From: Thioalkalivibrio sp. K90mix
GTDB taxonomy: Bacteria; Pseudomonadota; Gammaproteobacteria; Ectothiorhodospirales; Ectothiorhodospiraceae
DNA: 64,000 bases
NCBI RefSeq assembly: GCF_000025545.1
Contig: NC_013889.1
Location: 1,357,501 to 1,421,500, forward strand
Direction: 5' to 3'
The number at the start of each line of letters is the position of its first letter. Within the stretch, counting starts at the first letter, position 1. A program made the position numbers and the translations under genes. The notes under the pieces are model-generated. The model did not search any database. It had not been told where the DNA came from and saw only the letters and a list, made by a program, of their open reading frames with translations. Positions 36,484-45,445 of the stretch are shown piece by piece.

Positions 36484-39400
36484 TTACTGGTCGATCTTCA
36501 GCTGGTCGTTATCCAACAATTGCTTGACGAATTCAGCCGAATCCCTGCCGTCCATGCTAACGCCCTCCAACACGATGGACTGATTGTGCGCCCATTCACC
36601 ATTGCCGTTATTCGCGTTACCACTATTGCCCGGCGACGTGTCGCCCTCCGTTCGTACATACAGAACCGTGTTGCCTTCGCCATCCTCTACCGCGAGGATG
36701 AACTCATCGACATTGTCGGAGTCCGCTCCGACCAGCAGGTCCGAAAGGTCCAGCCGGTCAGCATCCCCTTCGCCAGTAAAACCTTGTTCCCAATCGACCG
36801 TGAAATCTCGCACCACATCCTGCGGCATTTCGTCGGGATCAAAGTCGTCTCCGGAGTTCCCTGGGCCGGTCGACGGGACGTCCCCGGCCACATCACCGGG
36901 CCAGATAAACGTATCGGCACCGTCACCACCGATCAGGATGTCATTGCCGGCACCAGCCGCGATCTGATCCGCACCCGAGGTGCCCACCAGGATCTCGTCT
37001 ACCTCCGTACCCGCAATGGTTGCGCCCGGCTCGAGATCGTCACCCCAGATCACCTCCACATCCGGGCTGTCGATACGGATCGAAAGGGTCGCAACCGCTT
37101 CGTCACCGTTCGGATGCGTCAGCTTGTAATCGAAGGTCTCGATGTTCCCGGCGTTGGCAACATCATTGGATGCCGTATAGGTATACGTCCCGTCCTCCGC
37201 GAGGGTCAGTGAACCAAACTCCCCGGCCACCGTATGTTCGCCTTCGACTTCGACGAATCCATCGCCATCGAAGACGCTCAGGGTCGTCGAATCGCTTCCT
37301 GGCTCATCGGAATTGCCTTCGGCATCCTCATCCGTAATCACATTCCCAGTAACCGTGTTAGACGCCTGCTGGTCTACCACAATCTCCGAGAATCCGACCT
37401 CCCCGCCCCAAGAGATGGGACCAAAGCTCCAGCCGTTGGTTTGCTCCCCAACCAGTTCCAGTCGGTAAGACCCCGAACTCAGGTCCTCGGGTAGGTCCAG
37501 CGGCACGTTCAAGTCGGAACCATCTGAAGCCTTTCGCGTGATAACATCACTCGCAAGAAGTTGTTCACCTTCAACAATGTCGTCTTGGTAGAGCGCCCAC
37601 GTGAATTCGGCTTCGCCCTGAGAAATGATCCCTGCCCAAAGGCTGAACTCCGCAGCCATAGAGACCGAACCCGTATAGCCCTCACTTATCGTGAACTCGC
37701 GAGTCTCTGTCCAATCCGTCGCTTTCTCACGACCGCTCAGGTGTTCTTCCAACGACTCGCCGACATAGGCCGTATTCAGATTATCGACCGCGCTCACTGC
37801 ACTGGCGTAAACGACCTCCGTGCTGTCGACATCCACGTCGCTCCATACGCCATCCGTGGAAACTGCTTGCGCCGACACCTCGATCTCATCGGATCCAGCA
37901 TCGGGACGTACCGTCAATCCATCGATATCGGCCGGGTTCACCGTATAAAGGCCATCGACCGCTGACTGTACGTTGCCGTTCACCAGGAGTTCGCCGCCCT
38001 GTACCTCCAGCTGGTAGTAGTCGATCTCGCCCGGGTCATCGATGCTGCCGTCGAGCGAAACCGTGTAGATAGTGGACGTGACATCCAGCTGCCCCTGGAT
38101 GTTGCTGACATCGACGACTTCGTCCGGATGCGTAGAACGCACCTCGAACACAACCTCCGCTTGACCGTTTTCATCCAGCGTCACCGTCAGCGACTCGTCC
38201 TCGGCAGGGAACACGGTGCTATCCGAATTGGCCGGGTCGTACCACGAGGTCTCGTAGAGCTCCTCGCCGTTCACAAAGACCTTAAAGGTGTCCCGCGTAC
38301 CGCCACGATTCTCCCAAGACGGAAGCCCATCCGGGTTTCCATCTTCCCAGCCACCTTTCGCTTGCTGCGTCCAGCTGAGGTTGAAGGTTTGCCCGGCATT
38401 GGCCTGCCCAAAGTCGAACATCAGTGTCTCGGTATCCGCCGGCGGATTGGGATCGTTAATATTCCCATCACCGGAACCGCCGACACCCAGGTCCGCGAAA
38501 CCATCCTTGAGGACAGTCTCTTGGCCCTCCTCGGAATCGACCGAAACCGAAACCGTCGGAATCAACAGGGTCTCGACCTCAGGCAAATCGACCAGCGCAG
38601 GATCAAAGATGATCGGAATCTCATAGCTGGCGGCATCACCATCACCATCTTCCGCATGGAAGGTCACCGGAAGCTCGAAGCTTTCCGACGCATCCATGTA
38701 AGTCCCGGACATACCCTTGATGTTGTAATGGCTCCCCTGCCCCGAGGAACCCAGGAAACGGATCTCGTCAAATCCACCTGGTTCACTGATCGACAGACTG
38801 TCACCGGACCCTACAAGGTCACCATCGCGGTAGATTTCCCAGCTCGGCGAACCCTGGTTCCCCATCGTGAAATCCAGATCCGTGACGTACTGATTAAAGC
38901 TCGCAGACAGGGTTTGCCCGCCATTGATCAGGTTATTTGCGACGCCAATACCACTTCCAGACCAATTGACTGCACCATTTTCTGATGAGAACTGGACCTC
39001 CAGACCGTTATCGAACACAAACAGGTCATCATCGATCCCGCCACCAGAGGTCAGGCTTTCCTCGTCGAAGCTGCCCCGCGCCACCGGGTCGAGCGGTTCC
39101 AGCACATTGACGATGTAGCTACCATCAATATCCGCCTGAATCGTGAAGACCGGGTCTCCATTTGAATTGTTAGCGGTCAGTGTCGCCGTATCGGCATCGA
39201 AACTGAACGTTAGCTTATCGCCTCGGGAGGTCAGAAGGACTTCATCCCCATCGAGCAGCGCCACGAGATACCCGTCGTCATCAACGGATAGTTCGATGTC
39301 CTGAATGAATGCTCCATCCTCGTCCGCACCGATGTTGAGGCCGTTGTTGCCTTCTATTGGGCTTTCGGTTATTTCACCGGTAAGGGTGATTCCTTCACCG

Positions 39401-42400
39401 TCCTTGAATACCGGCGCATCGTCGCGGATCAACACGTCGATGGTGTCATCAGCAACCTGGCCGTTATCGTCGGTCAGCGTGACCGCAATCGAGTCCTTCC
39501 AGTCCAGGTTGCGCCCCTGGCCATCGGGATGCTCGATCGGTTCACGGAACTCCAGATCGAAACTGACCTCCCCGGTGTCGCTGTCAAAACCATTAAGGAT
39601 CAGCAAATTGCCATTGTCGGTTTCGATATCGACCGTGTTGGAGTCATCAAGCGCTTCGAGTTGATCGAGTGTCAGGAGCACAGAGCCATTTTCATCTGTG
39701 GCCCCGGCAGCGTTGCTCCCGCTCAAGGTTCCTGCGATTGCCAAGCTGGCGATACCCGCCGGCGCATTGAGTGCGAAGCTGCCTGACTTCACCAACTGGG
39801 CGGGATCTGGACTTGTGCCGTTCTCCAGATGCTTCTCGTCGAAGAAGAAATCCTTCTCGCCCAAGCCCGTGATTTCCGGCCCAGGGACCGGAACCCCAGT
39901 GACTGCCGACGCATGGTCACTCAGCTCGAACGGATTTACCCCGTCCTCGGCGATGGTCACCGAGCCTTCAACAGTCGCCGCGAGCTCGTTGCCCGAGACC
40001 TGGCCGTCGCGGATGGCCGCCGCACCGTCCTCGGTCAGCACCACATTGGTACCGTCCAGCGCCAGATAACCGTTGCTGTCCTCGGTCAGACTCAGCTCGA
40101 TCTCGCCCGCCAGGTCGCCGTCGATGCCGTCCAGGTCCAGATCCGCAGTGACTTCGAACACCACTTCACCCTCGCCCGCCGACTGCGGCCAACCATCGGT
40201 GGCACCATCCGCCAGGGCAAGATCCACCGTCAGCTCCGGATTCGGCACCGGCACTTCCACCGATGCATCATCCACGCCGGTAACCGTGAAGGTGTTTTCA
40301 CCCTCACCGATCTCCTGCGTGCCGGTCACCATCACACTGGCACCCGCCGGGTCGAACTGGCCATTGCGGATCGCCTGGGCACCAACGTCCGTCAAGACGA
40401 TGGCGTCGCCCGCCTCGTTCAGCTCGAAATAGCCTCCGTCGTTGCCACCGGTGATCTCGTAGCTCACCTCTCCGCCCAACTCCGGATCGATCCCGGCGTA
40501 GTCGGTCTCGCTGTTCAGCGTGAATGCCAGCTGGCCTTCCGAGGCCTGGTCACTGCTCTCCAGATCCAGTGCCGCGGTCACCGTCACGTCCAGAGTCGGC
40601 TCCGGCATCGGCACCTCGATACCGGCTTGCGCGTCATCGCTCAGCACGAACGGGTTCACACCGTCCTCGGCGATCGTCACCGTGCCTTCAACCGCCGCCA
40701 TCAGACCATCCAGTCCGACCTGGCCATTACGGATGGCCGCCGCACCGTCCTCGGTCAGCACCACATTGGTACCGTCCAGCGCCAGATAACCGTTGCTGTC
40801 CTCGGTCAGACTCAGCTCGATCTCGCCCGCCAGGTCGCCGTCGATGCCGTCCAGGTCCAGATCCGCAGTGACTTCGAACACCACTTCACCCTCGCCCGCC
40901 GACTGCGGCCAACCATCGGTGGCACCATCCGCCAGGGCAAGATCCACCGTCAGCTCCGGATTCGGCACCGGCACTTCCACCGATGCATCATCCACGCCGG
41001 TAACCGTGAAGGTGTTTTCACCCTCACCGATCTCCTGCGTGCCGGTCACCATCACACTGGCACCCGCCGGGTCGAACTGGCCATTGCGGATCGCCTGGGC
41101 ACCAACGTCCGTCAAGACGATGGCGTCGCCCGCCTCGTTCAGCTCGAAATAGCCTCCGTCGTTGCCACCGGTGATCTCGTAGCTCACCTCTCCGCCCAAC
41201 TCCGGATCGATCCCGGCGTAGTCGGTCTCGCTGCTCAGCGTGAACGCCAGCTGGCCTTCCGAGGCCTGGTCACTGCTCTCCAGATCCAGTGCCGCGGTCA
41301 CCGTCACGTCCAGAGTCGGCTCCGGCATCGGCACCTCGATACCGGCTTGCGCGTCATCGCTCAGCACGAACGGGTTCACACCGTCCTCGGCGATCGTCAC
41401 CGTGCCTTCAACCGCCGCCATCAGACCATCCAGTCCGACCTGGCCATTACGGATGGCCGCCGCACCGTCCTCGGTCAGCACCACATTGGTACCGTCCAGC
41501 GCCAGATAACCGTTGCTGTCCTCGGTCAGACTCAGCTCGATCTCGCCCGCCAGGTCGCCGTCGATGCCGTCCAGGTCCAGATCCGTGGTGACTTCGAACA
41601 CCACGTCACCCTCGCCCGCCGACTGCGGCCACCCCTCGGTAGCACCATCCGCCAGGGCAAGATCCACCGTCAGCTCCGGATTCGGCACCGGCACCATGAC
41701 GCCACCTTCGGCACTGGCTTCTAGCGTGAAAGTGTTAACGAGATCTTCGCCGATGATCAGCGTCCCCTCGATGGTGACATTGAGATCGTTACCGGAAACC
41801 TGCCCGTTCTGAATCGCTTCGGCGCCCGCCTCAGTCAGCACAACCGACCAGTCACCCCAGTCGCTCTGCGAGAGTTCGAGGTATTCGCTGTCACCACCGA
41901 CGATCTCGTAGACGAACTCGCCGAGCGAGGGGTCAATGCCATCAAAGTCCGGCTGCGGACTAATTCCGAATACCAGCATGCCAGCCTCGACCTCCGAGGA
42001 GGGGAAGCCAAAGTCCCCGGGGAATGGGGCATTTACCTCCTCGCTCAGTGCCTGCAGGCCGACCCCTTCCTTCCCGGGCAGTTCGCCCTGCGGGGCCATC
42101 GGGAAGACTTCTCCCGGCCATAGCTGAAATTCAAATGTCGGTTCAGGCACCTCAACCGCGACCATTGAGCTCTCAGTGGCTGACACTGGACCGATCCCTT
42201 CGATCTCGACCGTTCCCTGAACGTCTACGGAGAATTCGTTGTTAGGAACCTGACCATTCTGAAGCGCCCATGCGCCTTGTTCGGTCAGGACGATGGCCGG
42301 ATTCCCATCGGCATCCGCGCCAATTGCCAAATAGTCCGAGTCCCCACCAACGATTTCGTATTCGATCGGGCCAGCGGCGGAATCCGGCAGTCCATCGAGG

Positions 42401-43092
42401 TCCAGCGTGCTGTCGAGACTAAACACCACCATGCCCGTGCCAGGCTGTTCAGACGGCAGCATGTCGACCTGTTGGGGCAGGACGACCCCCGAGTCCTGCA
42501 TCTGGGGACGAAGATCCGAGCCCATCCGTTCAATCAGCTCACTGAGCGGTGTAACGGAGATGACGAGACTGGGTTCCGGAACCACGTCTTCGGTGGTTTC
42601 GCCGCTGTCCGCGAACGTACCCCCACCATTGCCGGCGTCGCCGGGGCCGCCCAAGGTGTTGGGGTCATAGGCGTACTCGATCTGGCCGACCTCTTCGGAG
42701 CCACGAGCGATCCGGACGAAGCCGCCGCCTTCGCCGGCTGCGCCGCCGTCGGCACCGGCGGCCGGGGCTTCGATGATGTCGGTGATGTCTTCACCGCGAT
42801 CCAGGGCGGCGATGATCTCTTCGACGGTGGCATCGGCGATCTCGCCTTCTTCCGGCGCGGGCTCGGCGGATTCCGCCAGGTCGTCGGTGATGGTGGCGGA
42901 CTCGTTACCCGCCAGGGACATGGTGGAGCCGTCCTCGAAGGCCATCTCGATGAAGGCGCCATCCTCGGCGATGACCTCCTCGCCGTAGAAGATCTCGTCG
43001 CCCGGTTGCAGGACGCGGGTGTTGCCGTCCTCGTCTCGGGCGATCACGGTGCCGACAACGGATTCGACGGTAGCTACGACGACTTCAGACAT
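36484..43092 (-). CDS. Giant LapA-type repeat adhesin (adhesin C)
   Basis: Secreted adhesin of 2202 aa. Residues 1-~105 are the retention module (VATVESVVGTVIARDEDGNT), PAAG lies at 110-113, and a Gly-rich linker follows. Seven ~120-residue domains come next, each with a segment like VLTEDGAAAIRNGQV and separated by VPVPNP/VPMPEP linkers; domains 3-7 derive from a 720-bp tandem repeat. Then come a T1SS-143-type domain (SGSFALNAPAGIASLAIAGT), several beta-rich domains (one jelly-roll-like around GQTLSASFNQYVTD), a VCBS-like domain (LTLAEDGTYTYTASND), an RTX stretch (GADQIAAGAGNDILIGGDGA) and the tail DNDQLKIDQ. GGGGAGATCGTC before the ATG is a good ribosome binding site. Confidence 0.94.
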   Translation of the reverse strand: MSEVVVATVESVVGTVIARDEDGNTRVLQPGDEIFYGEEVIAEDGAFIEMAFEDGSTMSLAGNESATITDDLAESAEPAPEEGEIADATVEEIIAALDRGEDITDIIEAPAAGADGGAAGEGGGFVRIARGSEEVGQIEYAYDPNTLGGPGDAGNGGGTFADSGETTEDVVPEPSLVISVTPLSELIERMGSDLRPQMQDSGVVLPQQVDMLPSEQPGTGMVVFSLDSTLDLDGLPDSAAGPIEYEIVGGDSDYLAIGADADGNPAIVLTEQGAWALQNGQVPNNEFSVDVQGTVEIEGIGPVSATESSMVAVEVPEPTFEFQLWPGEVFPMAPQGELPGKEGVGLQALSEEVNAPFPGDFGFPSSEVEAGMLVFGISPQPDFDGIDPSLGEFVYEIVGGDSEYLELSQSDWGDWSVVLTEAGAEAIQNGQVSGNDLNVTIEGTLIIGEDLVNTFTLEASAEGGVMVPVPNPELTVDLALADGATEGWPQSAGEGDVVFEVTTDLDLDGIDGDLAGEIELSLTEDSNGYLALDGTNVVLTEDGAAAIRNGQVGLDGLMAAVEGTVTIAEDGVNPFVLSDDAQAGIEVPMPEPTLDVTVTAALDLESSDQASEGQLAFTLSSETDYAGIDPELGGEVSYEITGGNDGGYFELNEAGDAIVLTDVGAQAIRNGQFDPAGASVMVTGTQEIGEGENTFTVTGVDDASVEVPVPNPELTVDLALADGATDGWPQSAGEGEVVFEVTADLDLDGIDGDLAGEIELSLTEDSNGYLALDGTNVVLTEDGAAAIRNGQVGLDGLMAAVEGTVTIAEDGVNPFVLSDDAQAGIEVPMPEPTLDVTVTAALDLESSDQASEGQLAFTLNSETDYAGIDPELGGEVSYEITGGNDGGYFELNEAGDAIVLTDVGAQAIRNGQFDPAGASVMVTGTQEIGEGENTFTVTGVDDASVEVPVPNPELTVDLALADGATDGWPQSAGEGEVVFEVTADLDLDGIDGDLAGEIELSLTEDSNGYLALDGTNVVLTEDGAAAIRDGQVSGNELAATVEGSVTIAEDGVNPFELSDHASAVTGVPVPGPEITGLGEKDFFFDEKHLENGTSPDPAQLVKSGSFALNAPAGIASLAIAGTLSGSNAAGATDENGSVLLTLDQLEALDDSNTVDIETDNGNLLILNGFDSDTGEVSFDLEFREPIEHPDGQGRNLDWKDSIAVTLTDDNGQVADDTIDVLIRDDAPVFKDGEGITLTGEITESPIEGNNGLNIGADEDGAFIQDIELSVDDDGYLVALLDGDEVLLTSRGDKLTFSFDADTATLTANNSNGDPVFTIQADIDGSYIVNVLEPLDPVARGSFDEESLTSGGGIDDDLFVFDNGLEVQFSSENGAVNWSGSGIGVANNLINGGQTLSASFNQYVTDLDFTMGNQGSPSWEIYRDGDLVGSGDSLSISEPGGFDEIRFLGSSGQGSHYNIKGMSGTYMDASESFELPVTFHAEDGDGDAASYEIPIIFDPALVDLPEVETLLIPTVSVSVDSEEGQETVLKDGFADLGVGGSGDGNINDPNPPADTETLMFDFGQANAGQTFNLSWTQQAKGGWEDGNPDGLPSWENRGGTRDTFKVFVNGEELYETSWYDPANSDSTVFPAEDESLTVTLDENGQAEVVFEVRSTHPDEVVDVSNIQGQLDVTSTIYTVSLDGSIDDPGEIDYYQLEVQGGELLVNGNVQSAVDGLYTVNPADIDGLTVRPDAGSDEIEVSAQAVSTDGVWSDVDVDSTEVVYASAVSAVDNLNTAYVGESLEEHLSGREKATDWTETREFTISEGYTGSVSMAAEFSLWAGIISQGEAEFTWALYQDDIVEGEQLLASDVITRKASDGSDLNVPLDLPEDLSSGSYRLELVGEQTNGWSFGPISWGGEVGFSEIVVDQQASNTVTGNVITDEDAEGNSDEPGSDSTTLSVFDGDGFVEVEGEHTVAGEFGSLTLAEDGTYTYTASNDVANAGNIETFDYKLTHPNGDEAVATLSIRIDSPDVEVIWGDDLEPGATIAGTEVDEILVGTSGADQIAAGAGNDILIGGDGADTFIWPGDVAGDVPSTGPGNSGDDFDPDEMPQDVVRDFTVDWEQGFTGEGDADRLDLSDLLVGADSDNVDEFILAVEDGEGNTVLYVRTEGDTSPGNSGNANNGNGEWAHNQSIVLEGVSMDGRDSAEFVKQLLDNDQLKIDQ
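40012..41691 (-). repeat. 720-bp tandem repeat inside the giant adhesin (about 2.3 copies)
   Basis: Units 40012-40731 and 40732-41451 are nearly identical in DNA; I saw only a couple of differences, for example at 40515/41235 and 40522/41242. A partial third unit runs to about 41691 with a few more differences. Each unit codes for two successive ~120-residue domains. Such similarity means recent duplication or gene conversion. Confidence 0.95.
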
Positions 43093-43170
43093 GACGATCT
43101 CCCCGGATACGGAATCAGTTCACAGTTTTTGATGGGTATGAGCCTAGGGGAGTCGGCACTGGCACGACAG

Positions 43171-43186
43171 GTGTACCGAAGTACAG
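43171..43186. promoter_or_regulatory. Lux-box-shaped palindrome upstream of the giant adhesin
   Basis: GTGTACCGAAGTACAG on the plus strand (CTGTACTTCGGTACAC on the gene strand). It differs by two bases from the copy upstream of adhesin A and lies 79 bp from the start codon, one base different from the 80 bp seen there. Confidence 0.65.
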
Positions 43187-43267
43187 GGTTTGTGGGGTTA
43201 TGGGAGAACCGGTGTGAGGATCGGCTGGATGAAAACGTATCGAAGCTGCGGGATGCGGGGGCCGGGT

Positions 43268-43363
43268 TGATGCGATTCGCGGGGCTCATCGCATCCTATG
43301 ACCCTCGCAAAACGAGGGGGCTAGCGTCACGTAGGATGCTGATGAGCTCAGCGAATCGCATCA
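43268..43363. repeat. Long imperfect inverted repeat with inner hairpin
   Basis: Arms 43268-43298 and 43332-43363 are inverse copies over about 31 bases with three differences, including one inserted base (shared TGATGCGATTCGC and GCATCCTA). The loop holds its own stem CCCTCG/CGAGGG (43302-43307 with 43313-43318). It lies downstream of the LuxR-type gene and may end its transcript or be a small mobile repeat. No T-tract follows. Confidence 0.7.
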
Positions 43364-43400
43364 CCGCCGCTGGCGGCGGCTGACGCGCGTGGCCCGAGAA

Positions 43401-44015
43401 TCAGACAGTCGGGTGCGATTCGCGCAGGCGAGTCAGGTGGAGCACGAGCTGGACACGGTCGTCCACGTTGAGCTTCTTGAAGACGGAGCCGAGGTGCATC
43501 TTGACGGTGCGTTCGGTCATGCCGAGCTGGCGTGCAATCTCCTTGTTGTGCGCTCCCGTGGTCACGGCCAGGGCCACTTCCCGCTCGCGGGGCGTAAGGT
43601 TCTCGAACCCCTCCGGCGGTGTTTCCGGATCGCGGGGCTGGGCGCTGCGGACTGTGCGAATCATCCGGGTCATCAGGTCGGGACCCACCCATAAGCCACC
43701 CCCGGTGACGGTGGCCGCGATCGTTCGCAGCTGGGCGACGTTGGCCAGTGTATGGCAGTAGCCGTGGGCCCCCGCGTCGAATGCACGGATGCCTTCTTCG
43801 TCATTCGGGTGTCGCGACTGCACAATCACCCGATGCACCAGAGTCCTTTGTTTGACGTACTCCTCCCAGTCGGCCAGATCCGTACCAATCCAGCAGGCTT
43901 CGGTGCCCTCCGGCAGGGTCGACGGAAATGGCGGGCGCAGCACCTGGGCATCCGGAAAGGCCTCTACCCAGCGCGACGACGGCCGCGACGCTCGGTCCAT
44001 CATAAAGATCTGCAT
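43401..44015 (-). CDS. LuxR/NarL-type regulator with degenerate receiver
   Basis: DNA-binding protein of 204 aa. The C-terminal ~60 residues are a LuxR-type helix-turn-helix (NLTPREREVALAVTTGAHNK, then IARQLGMTERTVKMHLGSVF). The N-terminal ~125 residues resemble a receiver domain in outline (VHRVIVQSRHPNDEEGIRAF, AGAHGYCHTLANVAQL), but the phospho-acceptor Asp is not there; the corresponding strand reads ACWIGTDLADW, and the N-terminal acidic pair is missing too. It probably works without phosphorylation. It lies five bases after lapC, so it is in the lapB-lapC operon, and is a natural candidate to control the adhesin genes. Confidence 0.88.
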   Translation of the reverse strand: MQIFMMDRASRPSSRWVEAFPDAQVLRPPFPSTLPEGTEACWIGTDLADWEEYVKQRTLVHRVIVQSRHPNDEEGIRAFDAGAHGYCHTLANVAQLRTIAATVTGGGLWVGPDLMTRMIRTVRSAQPRDPETPPEGFENLTPREREVALAVTTGAHNKEIARQLGMTERTVKMHLGSVFKKLNVDDRVQLVLHLTRLRESHPTV

Positions 44016-44020
44016 GTTGC

Positions 44021-45445
44021 TCAGCGCTCCGTAAAAGCCAGCTCGCCCGCGCGGAGGATCGGCTTCAGCAGGTACTGCAGGATGGTGCGACGCCCGGTGA
44101 TGATATCCACCTGCGTGACCATCCCGGTCATGATCGGATGCTCCTCGTCGAACCCGGTTTCCTCAGTTCGTACGCGGACCTTGTAATAGGTGTTGCCGTC
44201 GTCGTCGGTAATCGTGTCCGGACTGATGTGCTCCACGGTGGCATCCAGGCCGCCGTAGATGGCGAAGTCATAGGCGGTAAACTTCACCTTGGCGTTAAGC
44301 CCCGGGCGCAGATAGGCAATATCACGGGGCGATACCCGCGCCTCGATCAGCAATTCGTCCTCCAGCGGCACCACCTCGGCCACCTCGCGCCCAGGCGAGA
44401 TCACGCCACCGCGCGTGGTGATGAACATCCGCTGCACAATCCCCGCCATGGGTGATCGCACCTCGGACAGCCGCACGCGATCCTCCAGGCCCTCGGTGCC
44501 CTCGGCCAGCTCCTGCAGCCGCCCAAGGGTGTCGGCGAGCTCCGAACGCCACTGATTGCGGAAATTCAGCCGCACCTCGCGGATCTTCTCTTCCGCTTCC
44601 TCGATCGCGGCGTCCAGACGGGCAATCTGCGCCGTTGCCTGATCACGATCGCCGCGGGCGTTGGAGACCTCGCGGCGCAAGCGCAGGATCTCCACTTCGG
44701 ATACCGCCCCGCTTTGCACCAGCGGTTCGGTCACCTCCAGCTCTCGACTGGCCAGCTCCAGGGCACGGATGGCCTGGCTGCGGCGCGCCCTTACCTCGTT
44801 CAGCTCCTCGCGCCTTTGCCGCATCTGCTCTTCGGCAATGCGAATTCGCGAGCGCAGCTCATCCAGGCTTTCTTCGTAAAGCTGCTGTTCCTGCTCGACG
44901 ATGGCCTGCGGCCCTTCCTGCAGGTCTGGTGTGATCAGGAACGGGGTTTCCGTCAGCAGCGCCATAAGGCGCGCCCGGCGCGCCTTCAACGCGAACTCGC
45001 TCGCCCTCGCCTCGCCCAGGTCGGACAAAAACCGCGTCGGGTCCACACGCACGAGCACGTCGCCCTGTTCCACGACATCCCCCTCGCGCACCAGGACCTC
45101 GGAGACCACGCCCCCGTCCATCGACTGCAGCACCTGAAGGTTCTGCGACGGGATCACCCGCCCATCCGCGCGGGCCACCTCGTCAATCTCAGCAACGGAG
45201 GCCCAATAAACCAGCAGGCCCAGCGTAATCAGGATCCCGTAGAGGAGCGCGCGGGCGCGGATCGGACGCTCCTGTATCTGCGTCCAGTCGGCGTCCGATG
45301 CCCAGTTGCGGTGGTCGCCACCACCCTTGGTCAGCCACGGGCGAAAGATGCGGTCCACCATCGGTGCACCAACCTTTCCGGTCTGATCCATACCGCGGCC
45401 AAGCGCCTCGAATCCCTGGCCGTCCCTGCGCGTGCGCTTGCTCAT
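44021..45445 (-). CDS. lapC: Type I secretion membrane-fusion adaptor (LapC/HlyD family)
   Basis: Inner-membrane adaptor of 474 aa that joins the ABC exporter to the outer-membrane channel. One N-terminal helix (ALLYGILITLGLLVYWASVA), then the HlyD biotinyl-lipoyl half-motif QSMDGGVVSEVLVREGDVVE, a long coiled coil (~residues 160-300, SRIRIAEEQMRQRREELNEV), and the returning half with RSPMAGIVQRMFITTRGGVI and the beta-barrel RPGLNAKVKFTAYDFAIYGG. The start overlaps the lapB stop by four bases. Size and order fit LapC. Confidence 0.94.
   Translation of the reverse strand: MSKRTRRDGQGFEALGRGMDQTGKVGAPMVDRIFRPWLTKGGGDHRNWASDADWTQIQERPIRARALLYGILITLGLLVYWASVAEIDEVARADGRVIPSQNLQVLQSMDGGVVSEVLVREGDVVEQGDVLVRVDPTRFLSDLGEARASEFALKARRARLMALLTETPFLITPDLQEGPQAIVEQEQQLYEESLDELRSRIRIAEEQMRQRREELNEVRARRSQAIRALELASRELEVTEPLVQSGAVSEVEILRLRREVSNARGDRDQATAQIARLDAAIEEAEEKIREVRLNFRNQWRSELADTLGRLQELAEGTEGLEDRVRLSEVRSPMAGIVQRMFITTRGGVISPGREVAEVVPLEDELLIEARVSPRDIAYLRPGLNAKVKFTAYDFAIYGGLDATVEHISPDTITDDDGNTYYKVRVRTEETGFDEEHPIMTGMVTQVDIITGRRTILQYLLKPILRAGELAFTER

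Larger units (their letters stand above)
43093..43400. promoter_or_regulatory. Gap between giant adhesin and LuxR-type gene
   Basis: 308 bp with no gene. It holds the upstream region of the adhesin (palindrome at 43171-43186, ribosome binding site at 43096-43110) and, on the other side, a long hairpin (43268-43363) plus a short GC-rich hairpin at 43364-43380 next to the regulator stop codon. Confidence 0.6.

Noticed and set aside
39829-41724. Long plus-strand open frame of 631 codons opposite the giant adhesin
   Set aside because: It is the antisense shadow of the 720-bp repeats: its own repeats mirror those of the minus-strand gene, and it has no domain or ribosome binding site.
33918-43186. 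Quorum sensing by acyl-homoserine lactone through the lux-box-shaped sites
   Set aside because: No luxI-type synthase and no autoinducer-binding LuxR domain occur in the window; only the palindrome spacing is similar.
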